Source: Candidatus Aminicenantota bacterium (GTDB taxonomy: Bacteria > Acidobacteriota > Aminicenantia > Aminicenantales > Aminicenantaceae). From it: a DNA stretch of 57,149 nt. The notes below the pieces were generated by a model, which did not search any database, was not told the origin of the DNA, and was given only the letters and a program-made list of their open reading frames with translations. Made by a program: the position numbers and the translations under genes. Where the stretch lies: positions 1 to 57,149 of the forward strand of contig JAFGMO010000019.1 of NCBI GenBank assembly GCA_016927475.1, given 5' to 3'. Positions 35,260 through 44,953 of this stretch are shown one piece after another; position 1 is the first letter of the stretch; each line of letters begins with the position of its first letter.

Positions 35260-36291
35260 TTATCCCTCTTTCTCCAATCGTGTTTCGTTCTTGCCTTCGT
35301 CGGCACCGCCTGCCGCTGGTTTTTCTCCGGGTTCCGTACCTTCTTTGCCGGGGAAACTTCCCATTTTAGTCCTTTCGATAAAGAATACCGCCCATTCCAT
35401 CACCCGGCTGTTTTCTTTATTTCCAGGGGTGAACTTGGCGAATTTCACCAGATCGCACAGGTTCAGAAAACGCTCAAGAAGGGCGATTGTTTCTTTTTCA
35501 AGGGGGAGTCCGGCCATTTTTTCGAGAAGCTCTTGTGTGGTTGATTCCAGGGCGTCGACCCGGTACCGTTCTTCGATGTACCGGCGGATAATCGTGGATA
35601 TCTCCACATAGAAAGATTTTAACCTTCCTGACTCGAGAAGACCGGATACAGACAGAATACGAAGCCCCTCCAAGGCCGTTTCATGAGCGGGACGTGCCGG
35701 GGCCTGAGGCCGTGTGCCTGCGGGTTTTTTCCTTCGTTTCCGGCGGATATAAAAGAAAAGAAAAGCCCCTGCGGCCAGCACTAAAAGAATCAAGGCGCCG
35801 AAAATAATAGGGCGCAGCCTGTTGGCGGGAATTTCTTTTGGGGATTTTATAGGGTGAATATCCCCTTCCTGGCTCGGCTTGAGGCTTTCGACGAAAATCT
35901 TCAGGCTTTCGGTCTCAAGGATTTTCCAGTCTTTTTCCGAAGAGCTCCTGTATTTCACAGAAACGGAAGGGATGGAAAATTCTCCGGTTTCGAAAGTTGA
36001 GATGATATAGTCCACTTTTTCAATGATTGATCCTTCTTTTTCGTAGGGCTTGTGCTGTGTGTAGTCCCGTATTTCGAACTGTCCCAGGTTTTCTCCCAGA
36101 GAAGGAAGCTCTACTTCCATATTTTTGGCATGGGTGATGGTGACGGAATAGGTGATGAGGTCGCCGATGGTTATTTTTGACCTGTCGACGGAAGCCGTGA
36201 TGGAAATTTTGTCCTGGCTGCTGAGGTGAACGGTTCCCCCCGCTGCGGTCAGCATCACGACAATCAAAATTTTTAAGGTTTTTGAAAACAT
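35260..36291 (-). CDS. BatD-like single-pass membrane protein
   Basis: The 343-residue protein has a signal peptide (about 7-20), a periplasmic beta domain (KISITASVDRSKITIGDLITYSV), one membrane helix (about residues 175-197) and a cytoplasmic helical domain with SFYVEISTIIRRYIEERY. The same architecture recurs in batD and in the protein at 39208-40161. ATG 36291 is chosen because the longer frame to 36636 runs through the preceding gene out of frame. Its direct role is unknown. Confidence 0.75.
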   Translation of the reverse strand: MFSKTLKILIVVMLTAAGGTVHLSSQDKISITASVDRSKITIGDLITYSVTITHAKNMEVELPSLGENLGQFEIRDYTQHKPYEKEGSIIEKVDYIISTFETGEFSIPSVSVKYRSSSEKDWKILETESLKIFVESLKPSQEGDIHPIKSPKEIPANRLRPIIFGALILLVLAAGAFLFFYIRRKRRKKPAGTRPQAPARPAHETALEGLRILSVSGLLESGRLKSFYVEISTIIRRYIEERYRVDALESTTQELLEKMAGLPLEKETIALLERFLNLCDLVKFAKFTPGNKENSRVMEWAVFFIERTKMGSFPGKEGTEPGEKPAAGGADEGKNETRLEKEG

Positions 36292-36307
36292 CCTCTTTAT
36301 TCTTTTT

Positions 36308-37249
36308 TTATTTGACCAGATCGTCGAAAATTTTGACATCCTCGCTGCGTAGATAAAATTCAAGAAGCTCCGTATAGGCTTTTTGTTGTCTTTCCTGAAA
36401 AAGGTCGCGGGCCACCCGCTCTTGAATCTCGGACAAGGGCGGCAGCCGGCCGGTGCGCCCGGCTTTGTCTTTTTCCCTGTACCGGTCCTGGTTGGCTTTG
36501 TAGTAGAGCTCAATGTCCTGTTCTTCGATCCGGACTTTTTCCATGATTTTCTGCTGAAGAAGTTTCTGAACCATAAAGGTTTTTTTTGCCTGGAACGTGT
36601 TTTCCAGGACGTCTTTATCCTTATCCAGTCCCTCACGTTTGGCCGAATCGTAGATCAATTCGGTGGCGACAAAACGTTTGAGAAAAGCCAGTTTTTGTTC
36701 CTTGTTTTGAAACTGGCTCCGTACTTCGGGGGGGAGCTGAGAAATTTCAAAATCCAGGTCGCCCTGGGTGATCGTCCGGTTTCCGATAACGGCGACCACA
36801 TTGCCCGGACGGTTTTCCCTTTCAGCAGGCACGAGGTCAGCGGTTTCCCGTAAGGCCTGGCTGGCGTCTTCGGGCCGTCCCAATCTTTCCAGGCAGGCGA
36901 TGATCTTTTTCTTGACTTCGGGAATGGTCTTGCTTTCAGGAAAAAACGTTTTGATCTTGAGCAGTTCGGCCAGGGCATTTTCGTAGTCGTGGAGACGTTC
37001 GAAATAAATATCGGAGATACGGTAAAGGATACCGGCTTTTTCCTCGTTGTTAGCGGCGTATTTTTCCAGGTAAACCCGGTACTGGTCGACCGCTTGGGTG
37101 TGGAGGTTTCGGTTAAAAAGTTCGTTGGCGTATTCCCTGACCTTCTCACCGGAAGGAGAAGACGGCCGGCTGTCCCGGCAAGCGGCAAAGGCCGTGAGCA
37201 GGACCAACATCCATATCATTTTTTTGCTAGTTTTTGTAAAGCTCTTCAT
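36308..37249 (-). CDS. SurA-N-like lipoprotein with TPR segment
   Basis: The 313-residue protein has a lipobox (LLTAFAAC, Cys near 23), a TPR-like part (about 38-150) and a SurA N-terminal-like chaperone domain (about 160-310; GNRTITQGDLDFEISQLP). No PPIase (parvulin) domain is present. It would be a membrane-anchored periplasmic chaperone. It lies between the DUF58 gene and the BatD-like gene in one tightly spaced operon, so it may assist assembly of the Bat complex. Confidence 0.72.
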   Translation of the reverse strand: MKSFTKTSKKMIWMLVLLTAFAACRDSRPSSPSGEKVREYANELFNRNLHTQAVDQYRVYLEKYAANNEEKAGILYRISDIYFERLHDYENALAELLKIKTFFPESKTIPEVKKKIIACLERLGRPEDASQALRETADLVPAERENRPGNVVAVIGNRTITQGDLDFEISQLPPEVRSQFQNKEQKLAFLKRFVATELIYDSAKREGLDKDKDVLENTFQAKKTFMVQKLLQQKIMEKVRIEEQDIELYYKANQDRYREKDKAGRTGRLPPLSEIQERVARDLFQERQQKAYTELLEFYLRSEDVKIFDDLVK

Positions 37250-37261
37250 TTTTTCTCCGGT

Positions 37262-38140
37262 TCAGTGAAATCTTTTTGCTCGAAGCCTGAAAAACCGGAT
37301 CAGCGGTTCAACGTAAGGTTGATGGGTGTATATATCGATGCTGTCGATATTCATCGACCGGAACATCTTTTCCCTTTCCATGCGTTGTGTGTCCGCTTCG
37401 AGGGAGAAAGAATCACGAATCGACCTGTCTTTGGTATTCAGAAGGAAAACCTCTCCGGTTTCTGCGTCTTCAAGCTCGATGTAGCCAATGGAAGGCATTT
37501 CCAGCTCCCTGGGGTCGGTGACCGTCAAGGCTACCAGGTCGTGCCTTTTATTGGCCACCCTCAGGGCTTTTTCATAATCCTTTGAGAGAAAATCCGATAC
37601 CAGGAAAACGACGCTCCGCCTTCGTGTGATCCTGTTGAGGAAGTCAAGGGCCGCGGCGATATCGGTCCTGGGACTTACCGGCTTATGGTAGAGAAGCTCC
37701 CGGATAACCCGCAGGACGTGGGTTTTTCCTTTCTTCGGCGGGACGAATTTTTCAACCCGGTCGGAAAAGATAATCAGACCGACCTTGTCGTTATTTTTGA
37801 TAGCCGAAAAAGCCAGCAGGGCGCAGATCTCTGTGGCGATCTCGCCTTTCATCTGCTCGTGGCTTCCGAAATTTTCCGAGGAACTGACATCCACCATGAG
37901 CATAACCGTCAGTTCCCGTTCTTCCTGAAAAAGTTTGACATAAGGATGCCCCATCCGGGCGGTTACATTCCAGTCGATATTCCGGATATCGTCGCCGATG
38001 CTGTATTCGCGAACTTCGGAAAAGTCCATGCCGCGTCCTTTGAAAACCGAATGATATTCCCCGGAAAAAACATCATTGACCAGTCCGCGGGTGGTAATCT
38101 CGATTCGTTTGACCTTTTTCAGGATTTCCTTGGGTATCAC
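37262..38140 (-). CDS. DUF58 protein of the MoxR/Bat operon
   Basis: The 292-residue soluble protein has the DUF58 core: FKGRGMDFSEVREYSIGDDIRNIDWNVTARMG, followed by a VWA-like part with DVSSS in LMVDVSSSENFGS. It starts at GTG 38140 after AAGGA. DUF58 genes nearly always sit next to moxR, as here (12 bases apart), and are thought to act with the MoxR ATPase on VWA partner proteins. Confidence 0.92.
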   Translation of the reverse strand: MIPKEILKKVKRIEITTRGLVNDVFSGEYHSVFKGRGMDFSEVREYSIGDDIRNIDWNVTARMGHPYVKLFQEERELTVMLMVDVSSSENFGSHEQMKGEIATEICALLAFSAIKNNDKVGLIIFSDRVEKFVPPKKGKTHVLRVIRELLYHKPVSPRTDIAAALDFLNRITRRRSVVFLVSDFLSKDYEKALRVANKRHDLVALTVTDPRELEMPSIGYIELEDAETGEVFLLNTKDRSIRDSFSLEADTQRMEREKMFRSMNIDSIDIYTHQPYVEPLIRFFRLRAKRFH

Positions 38141-38152
38141 CGGTTTATTCCT

Positions 38153-39142
38153 TTAAGGTACTTCGATATGATTGAGAACACGGCCGACAACGTCTTCGGC
38201 CGTTGTTTCCTCGGCTTCCGCTTCGTAGGTGACGATGACACGGTGGCGTAGGACATCCATGCCGACGGCCCGGATATCTTCCGGAGTGACATAACCTCGG
38301 CGGTGAAGAAAGGCATGGGCCCGGCCCGCTTGGGCCAGGTAAATCGAGGCCCTGGGAGAAGCCCCGTAGGCGATAAGCCCGTTCAGGTCATCGAGGTTGT
38401 ACTCCGAAGGTTTCCGCGTGGCGAAGACAATGTCCAAAATGTAACGCTCGATCTTTTCATCCATGTAAACCTGGGATACGGCCTGACGAACTCTTTTAAT
38501 ATCCTGGGGAGTGATGACGGGTTTTGGCTCGGGAAGGGAGCCGGCCATGTTCAGACGCATGATTTTTAATTCTTCTTCCTTGTCGGGGTATCCGATGGAA
38601 AGCTTGAGCATAAAACGGTCGATCTGAGCTTCAGGCAGGGGATAGGTGCCTTCCTGTTCGATGGGATTCTGAGTGGCCAGGACCAGGAATGGGTCGTCCA
38701 TCGGAAAGGTCGTCTCCCCAATGGTTACTTGACGTTCCATCATTGCCTCCAGCAGTGCGCTCTGGACCTTGGCTGGGGACCGGTTGATCTCATCGGCCAG
38801 AATAAGGTTGGAGAAGATGGGGCCTGTTTTTGTCCTGAAATCTCCTGTTTTCTGGTCGTAAACAAGGGTTCCCACCAGGTCGGCCGGAAGAAGGTCGGGA
38901 GTGAACTGAATCCTTTGAAACCGGGTTTTGACGGCCCCGGCCAGCGTCCGGACAGCCAATGTTTTGGCCAAACCGGGAACACCTTCGAGCAGGGCATGCC
39001 CGTTGCTGAAAAGGGCGATAATAAGCCTCTCGATCATATATTTTTGACCGACGATGACCCGCCCGATCTCGTTTAAAAGTTGTTCGATAAAGGCGCTTTC
39101 TTTTTGAACTTTATCGTTGATGGCTTGAATGTCTTTATCCAT
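38153..39142 (-). CDS. MoxR-family AAA+ ATPase
   Basis: The 329-residue protein has Walker A-like GVPGLAKT near residue 54, Walker B ILADEINRSPAKVQSALLEAM, and sensor LATQNPIEQEGTYPLPEAQ. It is a typical MoxR AAA+ chaperone. In MoxR-Bat operons it is thought to activate or insert metal into VWA proteins. ATG 39142 follows GGAGG. It is the second gene of a likely ten-gene operon. Confidence 0.95.
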   Translation of the reverse strand: MDKDIQAINDKVQKESAFIEQLLNEIGRVIVGQKYMIERLIIALFSNGHALLEGVPGLAKTLAVRTLAGAVKTRFQRIQFTPDLLPADLVGTLVYDQKTGDFRTKTGPIFSNLILADEINRSPAKVQSALLEAMMERQVTIGETTFPMDDPFLVLATQNPIEQEGTYPLPEAQIDRFMLKLSIGYPDKEEELKIMRLNMAGSLPEPKPVITPQDIKRVRQAVSQVYMDEKIERYILDIVFATRKPSEYNLDDLNGLIAYGASPRASIYLAQAGRAHAFLHRRGYVTPEDIRAVGMDVLRHRVIVTYEAEAEETTAEDVVGRVLNHIEVP

Positions 39143-39207
39143 GGTGCCTCCATATTGGGGAATTCGATTTATCCGTTATGGATTTAGCTGTTATACGGGA
39201 CATGCAT

Positions 39208-40161
39208 TTATTTCTTTTTTGCGCTTTCGTTTTTTTCATCCTCCGATTTTCGAAGTTGGCCTTCCAGAATTCCTTCGGTCAGAGTAATAAACTGCATCAG
39301 CTCTTCTTTGTTTCCTTGAGTTCCCGAAAATGTGATCTCATCCGTGCGATGGAGAATGTCAGCTAAATTGCTGACCTGATTTTCCTTTAAGGAAGTTCTT
39401 TCGAGCTGTTTGACGAGGGAAGCGGTGGTTGCTTCCCGGGCGGCAAGAGAAAATTTTTCCGCGAGGTAGTTGCGAATCAACCGGGAAAGGAGAGAGAAAT
39501 CTTCCTTAAGGTCAGGACGGGAGGAGTCGACGGATGAATGGAGCCGTTCAAGATAAATGGTTTCCAGCGGAGGTTTTGGTTCTTCGGGAAGAGGGCGGCT
39601 TTTGATTTTTTTTACGGTCATAATAAGGGCCGTTAAAATCAAAGCGAGGAGAATGATCCCTCCTATGAGAAAGGGCGAAAACAACCGCCCATTTTCCCGT
39701 TCATGAAGGGGATTGACCACTTCGACGGGGATCCGCCGTGTGGCGAGAGTTGCGTCTTCTTCGGTATCTTTTTTTCGGACCGTCACCGCTGCGGATTCGA
39801 TATATCCCATTCCCAGCTCTTTAGGACGGAGAGTGTATATAAAATCGTTGAATATGGTGTTTGTTCCCGCTGAAGTTGCCGAGCGTTTCGACGTCGTCGT
39901 ACCGGTAATCTCGAAGTTTGTCAAAAGAGGATCTTCGAACCGGACGATGAAATAATCGTCGGGATTACCCGTCCAGGATAAACTAACCATAAGCTCCAGG
40001 GTTCGGTTGAGCGGAACCTGGGTCTTATCGACACGGCCGGACAAGCAAAGTCCATCACCCTGAGTTTTTTCCTGGAAAGACGTTATCGGGCTGCCGGGAA
40101 GAAACGCCGGTAAACACCAAAGGAAAATCAGGACCTGAACGCTTAAGATTTTTTTCAACAT
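39208..40161 (-). CDS. BatD-like single-pass membrane protein at the head of the Bat operon
   Basis: The 317-residue protein has a signal peptide (about 5-20), a beta-rich periplasmic domain (LSGRVDKTQVPLNRTLELMVSLSW), a membrane helix (about 160-185) and a cytoplasmic helical part with LLSRLIRNYLAEKFSLAAREATT that resembles the tails of batD and of the protein at 35260-36291. ATG 40161 is preferred over the upstream start at 40215 because it begins the signal peptide directly. It is the first gene of the operon. Confidence 0.72.
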   Translation of the reverse strand: MLKKILSVQVLIFLWCLPAFLPGSPITSFQEKTQGDGLCLSGRVDKTQVPLNRTLELMVSLSWTGNPDDYFIVRFEDPLLTNFEITGTTTSKRSATSAGTNTIFNDFIYTLRPKELGMGYIESAAVTVRKKDTEEDATLATRRIPVEVVNPLHERENGRLFSPFLIGGIILLALILTALIMTVKKIKSRPLPEEPKPPLETIYLERLHSSVDSSRPDLKEDFSLLSRLIRNYLAEKFSLAAREATTASLVKQLERTSLKENQVSNLADILHRTDEITFSGTQGNKEELMQFITLTEGILEGQLRKSEDEKNESAKKK

Positions 40162-40327
40162 TTTACCGTTTTTTATAATACAGGTTAAAACAAATGTATT
40201 AAATTTTCGTTGCACGGGATGGAACGCGCAACACCCTCAAGATATAATTCTTCAGCAGCTTTTCTAATAACAGGAGGATATTTTAGAATAAAAAAGGCTG
40301 AATTTTCAAGCCTCTGCGGGCGGGCTA

Positions 40328-41818
40328 TCAAGGGAAAGAAAATTTTTTTTCTGTGAAAAGCCGGCAGCAGGCATCAACGACATCAGGATCGAAGTGGATT
40401 CTCTTTCTTTGAACAATTTCTTCAAGGGCGGCGCTCAGAGTATGGGCCGGGCGGTAGGGTCGGTGGGAGCACATGGCTTCCACCACATCGGCAACGCCTA
40501 AAATTTTGGATTCCAGCCTTATCTTTTTACCTTTTAAGCCTTTCGGGTAGCCGCTTCCATCGATGTGCTCGTGGTGCTGAACAACGATTTCCGCGACCGG
40601 CCAAGGAAAATTGATGGGTTTTAGGATATCGTAGCCGACTTCGGGATGAACTTTAACCAAAGCAAATTCTTTTTCATTGAGAACCGAGGGGCGGCTGAGG
40701 ATATCGGAAGGGACACACATTTTGCCTATGTCGTGGACAAGGGCTGCCATATAAAGACCCCGAATGCGGGGCGGTGAAAGTTTCATCTCCTTGGCGATGG
40801 CTTTGGAGAGTTCGGCCACTTTCCTCTGATGTCCGGAGGTATACGGATCTCGCATTTCCACGATGCGGGCCATGGCGGAGACGGTTTCTTCGATCGTCCG
40901 CTGAAGTTGTTCATAACTCTGTTTTAACTGGACCTCGGCCTTTTTGACCTCCGTAACATCCATAAATACTGCCTGCACGGACGGCTTTCCCTGGAACATG
41001 ATGTTGTTGGCAAAAACATCAACCGACCGTATGGTTCCGTCTTTCCTTATGGCGCGTACATTGTAGGATAACGGCTCCTTTTTTCCTTCAAGGCGGTTTT
41101 TATAACGTGCAAAAAACATGTTGCGGTCTTCCGGGTGGATAAGGTTTTGGATTTGCTCGGTAGTGAATTTTCCTATTTCCTGAGCTGAATATCCTAACAT
41201 TTTGGTAAAAGCGTAATTAAAAAAGCACAGTGTCGGGGGTAATCCCTGGGCAATTAAGAGTCCCAGGGGGAGCTGTTCGACAAGATTTCTGTATTTTTTC
41301 TCGCTTTCCATGATTTTCAGCCGGGATAAATGTCTCTCGGTGGTATCGCGGACAACACCGAGAATAAGAAATTTTTTTTTCTTAGGATCAGCAACAAGGT
41401 TAAGCTTAACCTCACTCCAGATGGTCTTTCCTTTTTTATCCAGGATTTCCAGCTCTAGCGTCCTTGAGCCGAATTCCAGAAGTGTTTTTTCACGAGTGGA
41501 ACGAAGGACTTCTCGATAGACTCGGAGGGCCCGTTTCAGGGAATCGCGGGGTAGAAGGTCCTTAAGTTTTTTCCCTTTGACTTCTTCGGTCGAATAACCC
41601 AGAACTCTTTCAACCGATGGCGTAACGTATTCGAAATTCAGGTTCATATTCAGAACGATAAAAATATCGGTCATGAACATCGACAAAAATTGGAAGTGTA
41701 AATCACTGAGTTGTGAAGGTCTTTTTTTTAACGATTTAAGCTTGCCGGTTCTGTCAAAAATAAACCGGTGAAATTGGGTAAAATCGTGGCTTAACAAATT
41801 TTTTTTCTTTTCGGCCAT
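40328..41818 (-). CDS. PAS-PAS-HD-GYP protein (probable cyclic-di-GMP phosphodiesterase)
   Basis: The 496-residue protein has two PAS domains (about 40-165 and 170-295) and an HD-GYP domain (about 310-490) with His362-Asp363 in VHDIGK and HHEHIDGSGYP at 415-425 (Gly423-Tyr424-Pro425). HD-GYP domains hydrolyse c-di-GMP to GMP. No membrane segment is visible, so sensing is cytoplasmic. The ATG at 41818 has no strong ribosome site. A second PAS/HD-GYP protein lies at 54153-56870. Confidence 0.9.
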   Translation of the reverse strand: MAEKKKNLLSHDFTQFHRFIFDRTGKLKSLKKRPSQLSDLHFQFLSMFMTDIFIVLNMNLNFEYVTPSVERVLGYSTEEVKGKKLKDLLPRDSLKRALRVYREVLRSTREKTLLEFGSRTLELEILDKKGKTIWSEVKLNLVADPKKKKFLILGVVRDTTERHLSRLKIMESEKKYRNLVEQLPLGLLIAQGLPPTLCFFNYAFTKMLGYSAQEIGKFTTEQIQNLIHPEDRNMFFARYKNRLEGKKEPLSYNVRAIRKDGTIRSVDVFANNIMFQGKPSVQAVFMDVTEVKKAEVQLKQSYEQLQRTIEETVSAMARIVEMRDPYTSGHQRKVAELSKAIAKEMKLSPPRIRGLYMAALVHDIGKMCVPSDILSRPSVLNEKEFALVKVHPEVGYDILKPINFPWPVAEIVVQHHEHIDGSGYPKGLKGKKIRLESKILGVADVVEAMCSHRPYRPAHTLSAALEEIVQRKRIHFDPDVVDACCRLFTEKKFSFP

Positions 41819-41931
41819 GGTGGTTATGTGAAGAATAAACCATCACATGATAAAAGGCCTATTGCTTAATTTCTCCAGTTATTGTTTTTATACCAGAATA
41901 TCTCCCTGCCGTCAATCAAAACCCTATTCAT

Positions 41932-42083
41932 CAAAACCCTATTCATAAATATGGCCGACATGACAGATAATTAAGATTTTATTTGTCTCAAAATGGTATT
42001 TTGTGCAATTTCATGAACAAAACATTTTTTATGAGTGTTTATAGAAAAAAGTCGGCCATCTTTACCCTGCGGGCGAGCCTGAT
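41932..42083. repeat. Dispersed intergenic repeat (copy 3)
   Basis: The left end (CCCTATTCATAAATATGGCCGACATGACAGATAATT) matches copies 2 and 4, and the right end (GTCGGCC, then CCCTGCGGGCGAGCCTGAT) matches copies 1 and 4. GGCCGACAT (41953-41961) and the later GTCGGCC (42051-42057) can pair, so the element can fold end to end. It abuts the stop codon of the GH20 gene. A short duplication ACCCTATTCAT precedes it at 41921-41931. Confidence 0.6.
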
Positions 42084-44474
42084 TTATTCGGATCCCTCGA
42101 CCATAATTTCATCAGCGAAAAGCCAGGCTTCTTCTCCGGGGGCGATATGCCATTCCGGGCAAGTCCGCCGGTTTACGGCCCGGATACGGATAAACCGGCC
42201 GCGTATTTCTTTAAGGGATACCGAAAAGTCCTTAATCAGGGTCCGGTGTGTCCGGGGAGAGATGGTATTGGATAACTGACCGGCGGGTTTGAAATGGTGG
42301 CCGTCATGTGAAACCTCGAATGTGACTTCAAGAGGGAGAAAAATCCACGCAGAAATGTTCTGCAGAAAACCGACCGATATTTTTTCGATGGTGAGGTCGG
42401 AGCCCAGGTCAACGACGGCTTCGAGGTCTTCGGACTCAAATCCTTGCCACCTTCCGTCATGGTGGTCCATGGTACCCCTCAGGCAGTCGGTCAGGGCAAA
42501 AGCGCCTCCGGCCGAATATTTTTCGGCATAGGGATAGGTTAACGTCACCGGCTTGTTGATGGCTTTGTGAATGTTGATTGTTGTTCTTGTTTCAGGTCCT
42601 TGAAGTTCGCCTTCTTTAAAGATTCCGGCCCTAACGATTGTTGTCTTGTCCAGGGTAACGGGAGATTCATAGGCGGGAGAAGAAGGATGAGGGGATTTCC
42701 CGTCCAGAGAGTAGCGGATACGGGCATTCGGACATTCCGTTTTCATGTTGACAGTCATCTCCTTTTTTTCAGGAACATATACCGTGTCAAAGGAAACGGA
42801 ATAGAGGCTTCGGGCATAACGGATTCCGGCTTCCCGGTAGCGATCGAATTGTTTCACCAGCCGGAAACAAAAATTTTTCCAGCCACCTTCCTCTTTCGGC
42901 GACCAGGCCACTTCCGATAGGGCGGCGATACGGGGAAAAATCATATATTCAGCGTGCTGCTCTGTGGGAATATACTCGGTCCAGAGATTGGCCTGGACAC
43001 CGAGGATGTGGCCGGCTTCTTCGGTATTCAGGATGGGCGGTGTCGGTTCATAGGCATAAACACGGTTCAGCGGCAAATACCCACCGATGGCCGGGGGTTC
43101 CAGGCCTCGTTCGCCCTGGTAATAATCAAAATAGCAGTGGGATGTGGGGGACATTATGACATCATGTCCCTGCCGGGCCGCTTCGATGCCGCCGCTGGTT
43201 CCGCGCCATGACATGACTGTTGCCTGGGGGGCTAGTCCTCCTTCGAGGATTTCATCCCAGCCGATAAGGCGTTTTCCTTGGGAGGCAATAAATCTTTCAA
43301 TGCGCCGGATGAAATAACTCTGAAGTTCTTGTTCATCCCTGAGACATTCTTTCTTGATCCTGGCCTGACAGAGGGGGCATTTTTCCCATTCGGTTTTCGT
43401 CGCCTCATCGCCTCCGATGTGGATGTAACGGCCGGGAAAGAGGGCCATAACCTCGGTCAGGATGTCTTCGAGAAAGGCAAATGTTTCGTCTTTCCCTGCG
43501 CAGAAGATGTCTGTGATCGGCCAGTACCCTCCGGAAAGAACGGTAAAGGGACCTCCGGTACATGAATATTCGGGATAGGCGGCCAGGGCGGCTGAGGTGT
43601 GTCCGGGCATTTCGATCTCCGGCACGATGGTGATAAACCGGTCGGAAGCGTAGGAGACAATCTCCCTTATTTCTTCCTGGGTGTAAAAACCGCCGTAGAC
43701 CGCATCTCCGTTTTGTTTTTGCTGATTGCGTGCGTTCCAGTGGTATTTTTCCATGTCCGCTCGCCAGGCCCCTATCTGAGTCAGCCGTGGGTATTTTTTG
43801 ATTTCGATCCGCCAGCCCTGATCGTCTGTTAAGTGCCAGTGAAACGTATTGAGTTTATGCATAGCCAGGTAATCGATGAATTTTTTCACGAATTCCTTGG
43901 AGAAAAAATGCCGGGAGACGTCGAGCATCATTCCCCTCCAGCGGTAGCGGGGAAAATCCTTGATCGTCAGGCAGGGAATATCCAGTGCTTCTTCAGGAGC
44001 CCTCCCTCTTTCGGATTCCACGCTGGCGGGAAGAAGCTGGCGAAGGGTTTGGATTCCATAAAACAATCCACAGGCCTTGCGAGCCTCGATTTTGATCCGG
44101 TTTTTTTCCACCGATAACCGGTAGGCTTCATCGTTATCGAAAGGACCTTTTTCTATTAGAGAGAGCAAAATGATGTTTTGTAAAAGGCTGGATGATGAGG
44201 ATGTGGTCTTCAGACTGATTCCAAAGGCTCTATGAATCAGGGCTGTGAAATAATGAGCGACATGAAGGACGGCTTTATCTTTTTCCGGAATTAGAACCTG
44301 TGTCCGCGGGGTTATCCTGAAAAATCCCTCGTGTTCTTTTATTTCGATGGGTCGGGGAATGATTTTTACCTTTGGTTTTTGGGTTTGTTTGTTTGCGGAG
44401 GAAGCGGCCTTCAAGGAACCGGTGTTGAGGGCGATAAGAAAAAATAGAATCAATCCTTTTATGAGTGTATTCAT
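42084..44474 (-). CDS. Exported GH20 beta-N-acetylhexosaminidase
   Basis: The 796-residue protein has a signal peptide, a GH20b N-terminal domain (about 35-165) and a GH20 TIM barrel (about 175-530) with the catalytic Asp356-Glu357 pair in IHIGGDEATKTEW. A chitobiase-like C-terminal beta domain and an F5/8 type C-like domain (about 660-795) follow. It cleaves terminal GlcNAc or GalNAc from glycans by substrate-assisted catalysis, outside the cytoplasm. ATG 44474 begins the signal peptide; TTG two codons earlier is possible. Confidence 0.93.
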   Translation of the reverse strand: MNTLIKGLILFFLIALNTGSLKAASSANKQTQKPKVKIIPRPIEIKEHEGFFRITPRTQVLIPEKDKAVLHVAHYFTALIHRAFGISLKTTSSSSSLLQNIILLSLIEKGPFDNDEAYRLSVEKNRIKIEARKACGLFYGIQTLRQLLPASVESERGRAPEEALDIPCLTIKDFPRYRWRGMMLDVSRHFFSKEFVKKFIDYLAMHKLNTFHWHLTDDQGWRIEIKKYPRLTQIGAWRADMEKYHWNARNQQKQNGDAVYGGFYTQEEIREIVSYASDRFITIVPEIEMPGHTSAALAAYPEYSCTGGPFTVLSGGYWPITDIFCAGKDETFAFLEDILTEVMALFPGRYIHIGGDEATKTEWEKCPLCQARIKKECLRDEQELQSYFIRRIERFIASQGKRLIGWDEILEGGLAPQATVMSWRGTSGGIEAARQGHDVIMSPTSHCYFDYYQGERGLEPPAIGGYLPLNRVYAYEPTPPILNTEEAGHILGVQANLWTEYIPTEQHAEYMIFPRIAALSEVAWSPKEEGGWKNFCFRLVKQFDRYREAGIRYARSLYSVSFDTVYVPEKKEMTVNMKTECPNARIRYSLDGKSPHPSSPAYESPVTLDKTTIVRAGIFKEGELQGPETRTTINIHKAINKPVTLTYPYAEKYSAGGAFALTDCLRGTMDHHDGRWQGFESEDLEAVVDLGSDLTIEKISVGFLQNISAWIFLPLEVTFEVSHDGHHFKPAGQLSNTISPRTHRTLIKDFSVSLKEIRGRFIRIRAVNRRTCPEWHIAPGEEAWLFADEIMVEGSE

Positions 44475-44495
44475 TTTCAAGAAGCGTTGGTATTA

Positions 44496-44552
44496 AAACA
44501 TTTTACGTAAACATTTTCAAGAAAATGTCAGTCAAATTCATGAATCATGCAG
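44496..44552. repeat. Partial dispersed repeat (right half)
   Basis: ACATTTTACGTAAACATTTTCAAGAAAATGTCAGTCAAATT resembles the segment near 57060-57102 of copy 4, sharing TTTTCAAGAAAATGT exactly. The AT-rich hairpin ACATTTTC...GAAAATGT is preserved. It lies between the divergent GH20 and PadR genes, where it could overlap their promoters. Confidence 0.45.
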
Positions 44553-44617
44553 GTCATTGACTTTCGCTTTTATTTTTGCTACGATTTTATCGTACCAAAA
44601 AAGAGAAAGGCTTGCCG

Positions 44618-44953
44618 ATGAAACGATTAACCACGAACGAAGAAATTTTTTTGATCGCCATATGGCATCTGGGAGATGAAGCTTACGGCGTCAATATCAG
44701 AGAACAGATTCTTGATTTAACCGGTACCGAGCTTACATTTGGTACTCTCTATAACACCTTGGATAATCTTTATAAAAAGGGATATGTCTCCACCCGAAAA
44801 GGGGAACCTTCCCCTCAGAGGGGTGGACATAACAAGGTCTTTTATTCCATCACCAGGCAGGGCGAAAAAGCCTTGCAGCAAGCTCATGAACTCCATGAAA
44901 AATTATGGAAAGGGATGCCTAAGACCGTTTTTGAAAAAGGAAACAAGTCATGA
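44618..44953 (+). CDS. PadR-family regulator
   Basis: The 111-residue protein is a minimal PadR winged helix: EIFLIAIWHLGDEAYGVNIREQI, then GTLYNTLDNLYKKGYVSTRKGE and HNKVFYSITRQGEKAL. ATG 44618 follows GAGAAAGG; a longer frame from 44576 is less likely. It overlaps the permease gene by four bases. PadR genes coupled to permeases of this kind are common and usually repress their own operon. Confidence 0.9.
   Translation: MKRLTTNEEIFLIAIWHLGDEAYGVNIREQILDLTGTELTFGTLYNTLDNLYKKGYVSTRKGEPSPQRGGHNKVFYSITRQGEKALQQAHELHEKLWKGMPKTVFEKGNKS

Noticed and set aside
35260..36636. Long frame giving a 458-residue protein
   Set aside because: Its first 115 codons are the SurA-like gene read out of frame; the real start with a signal peptide is 36291.
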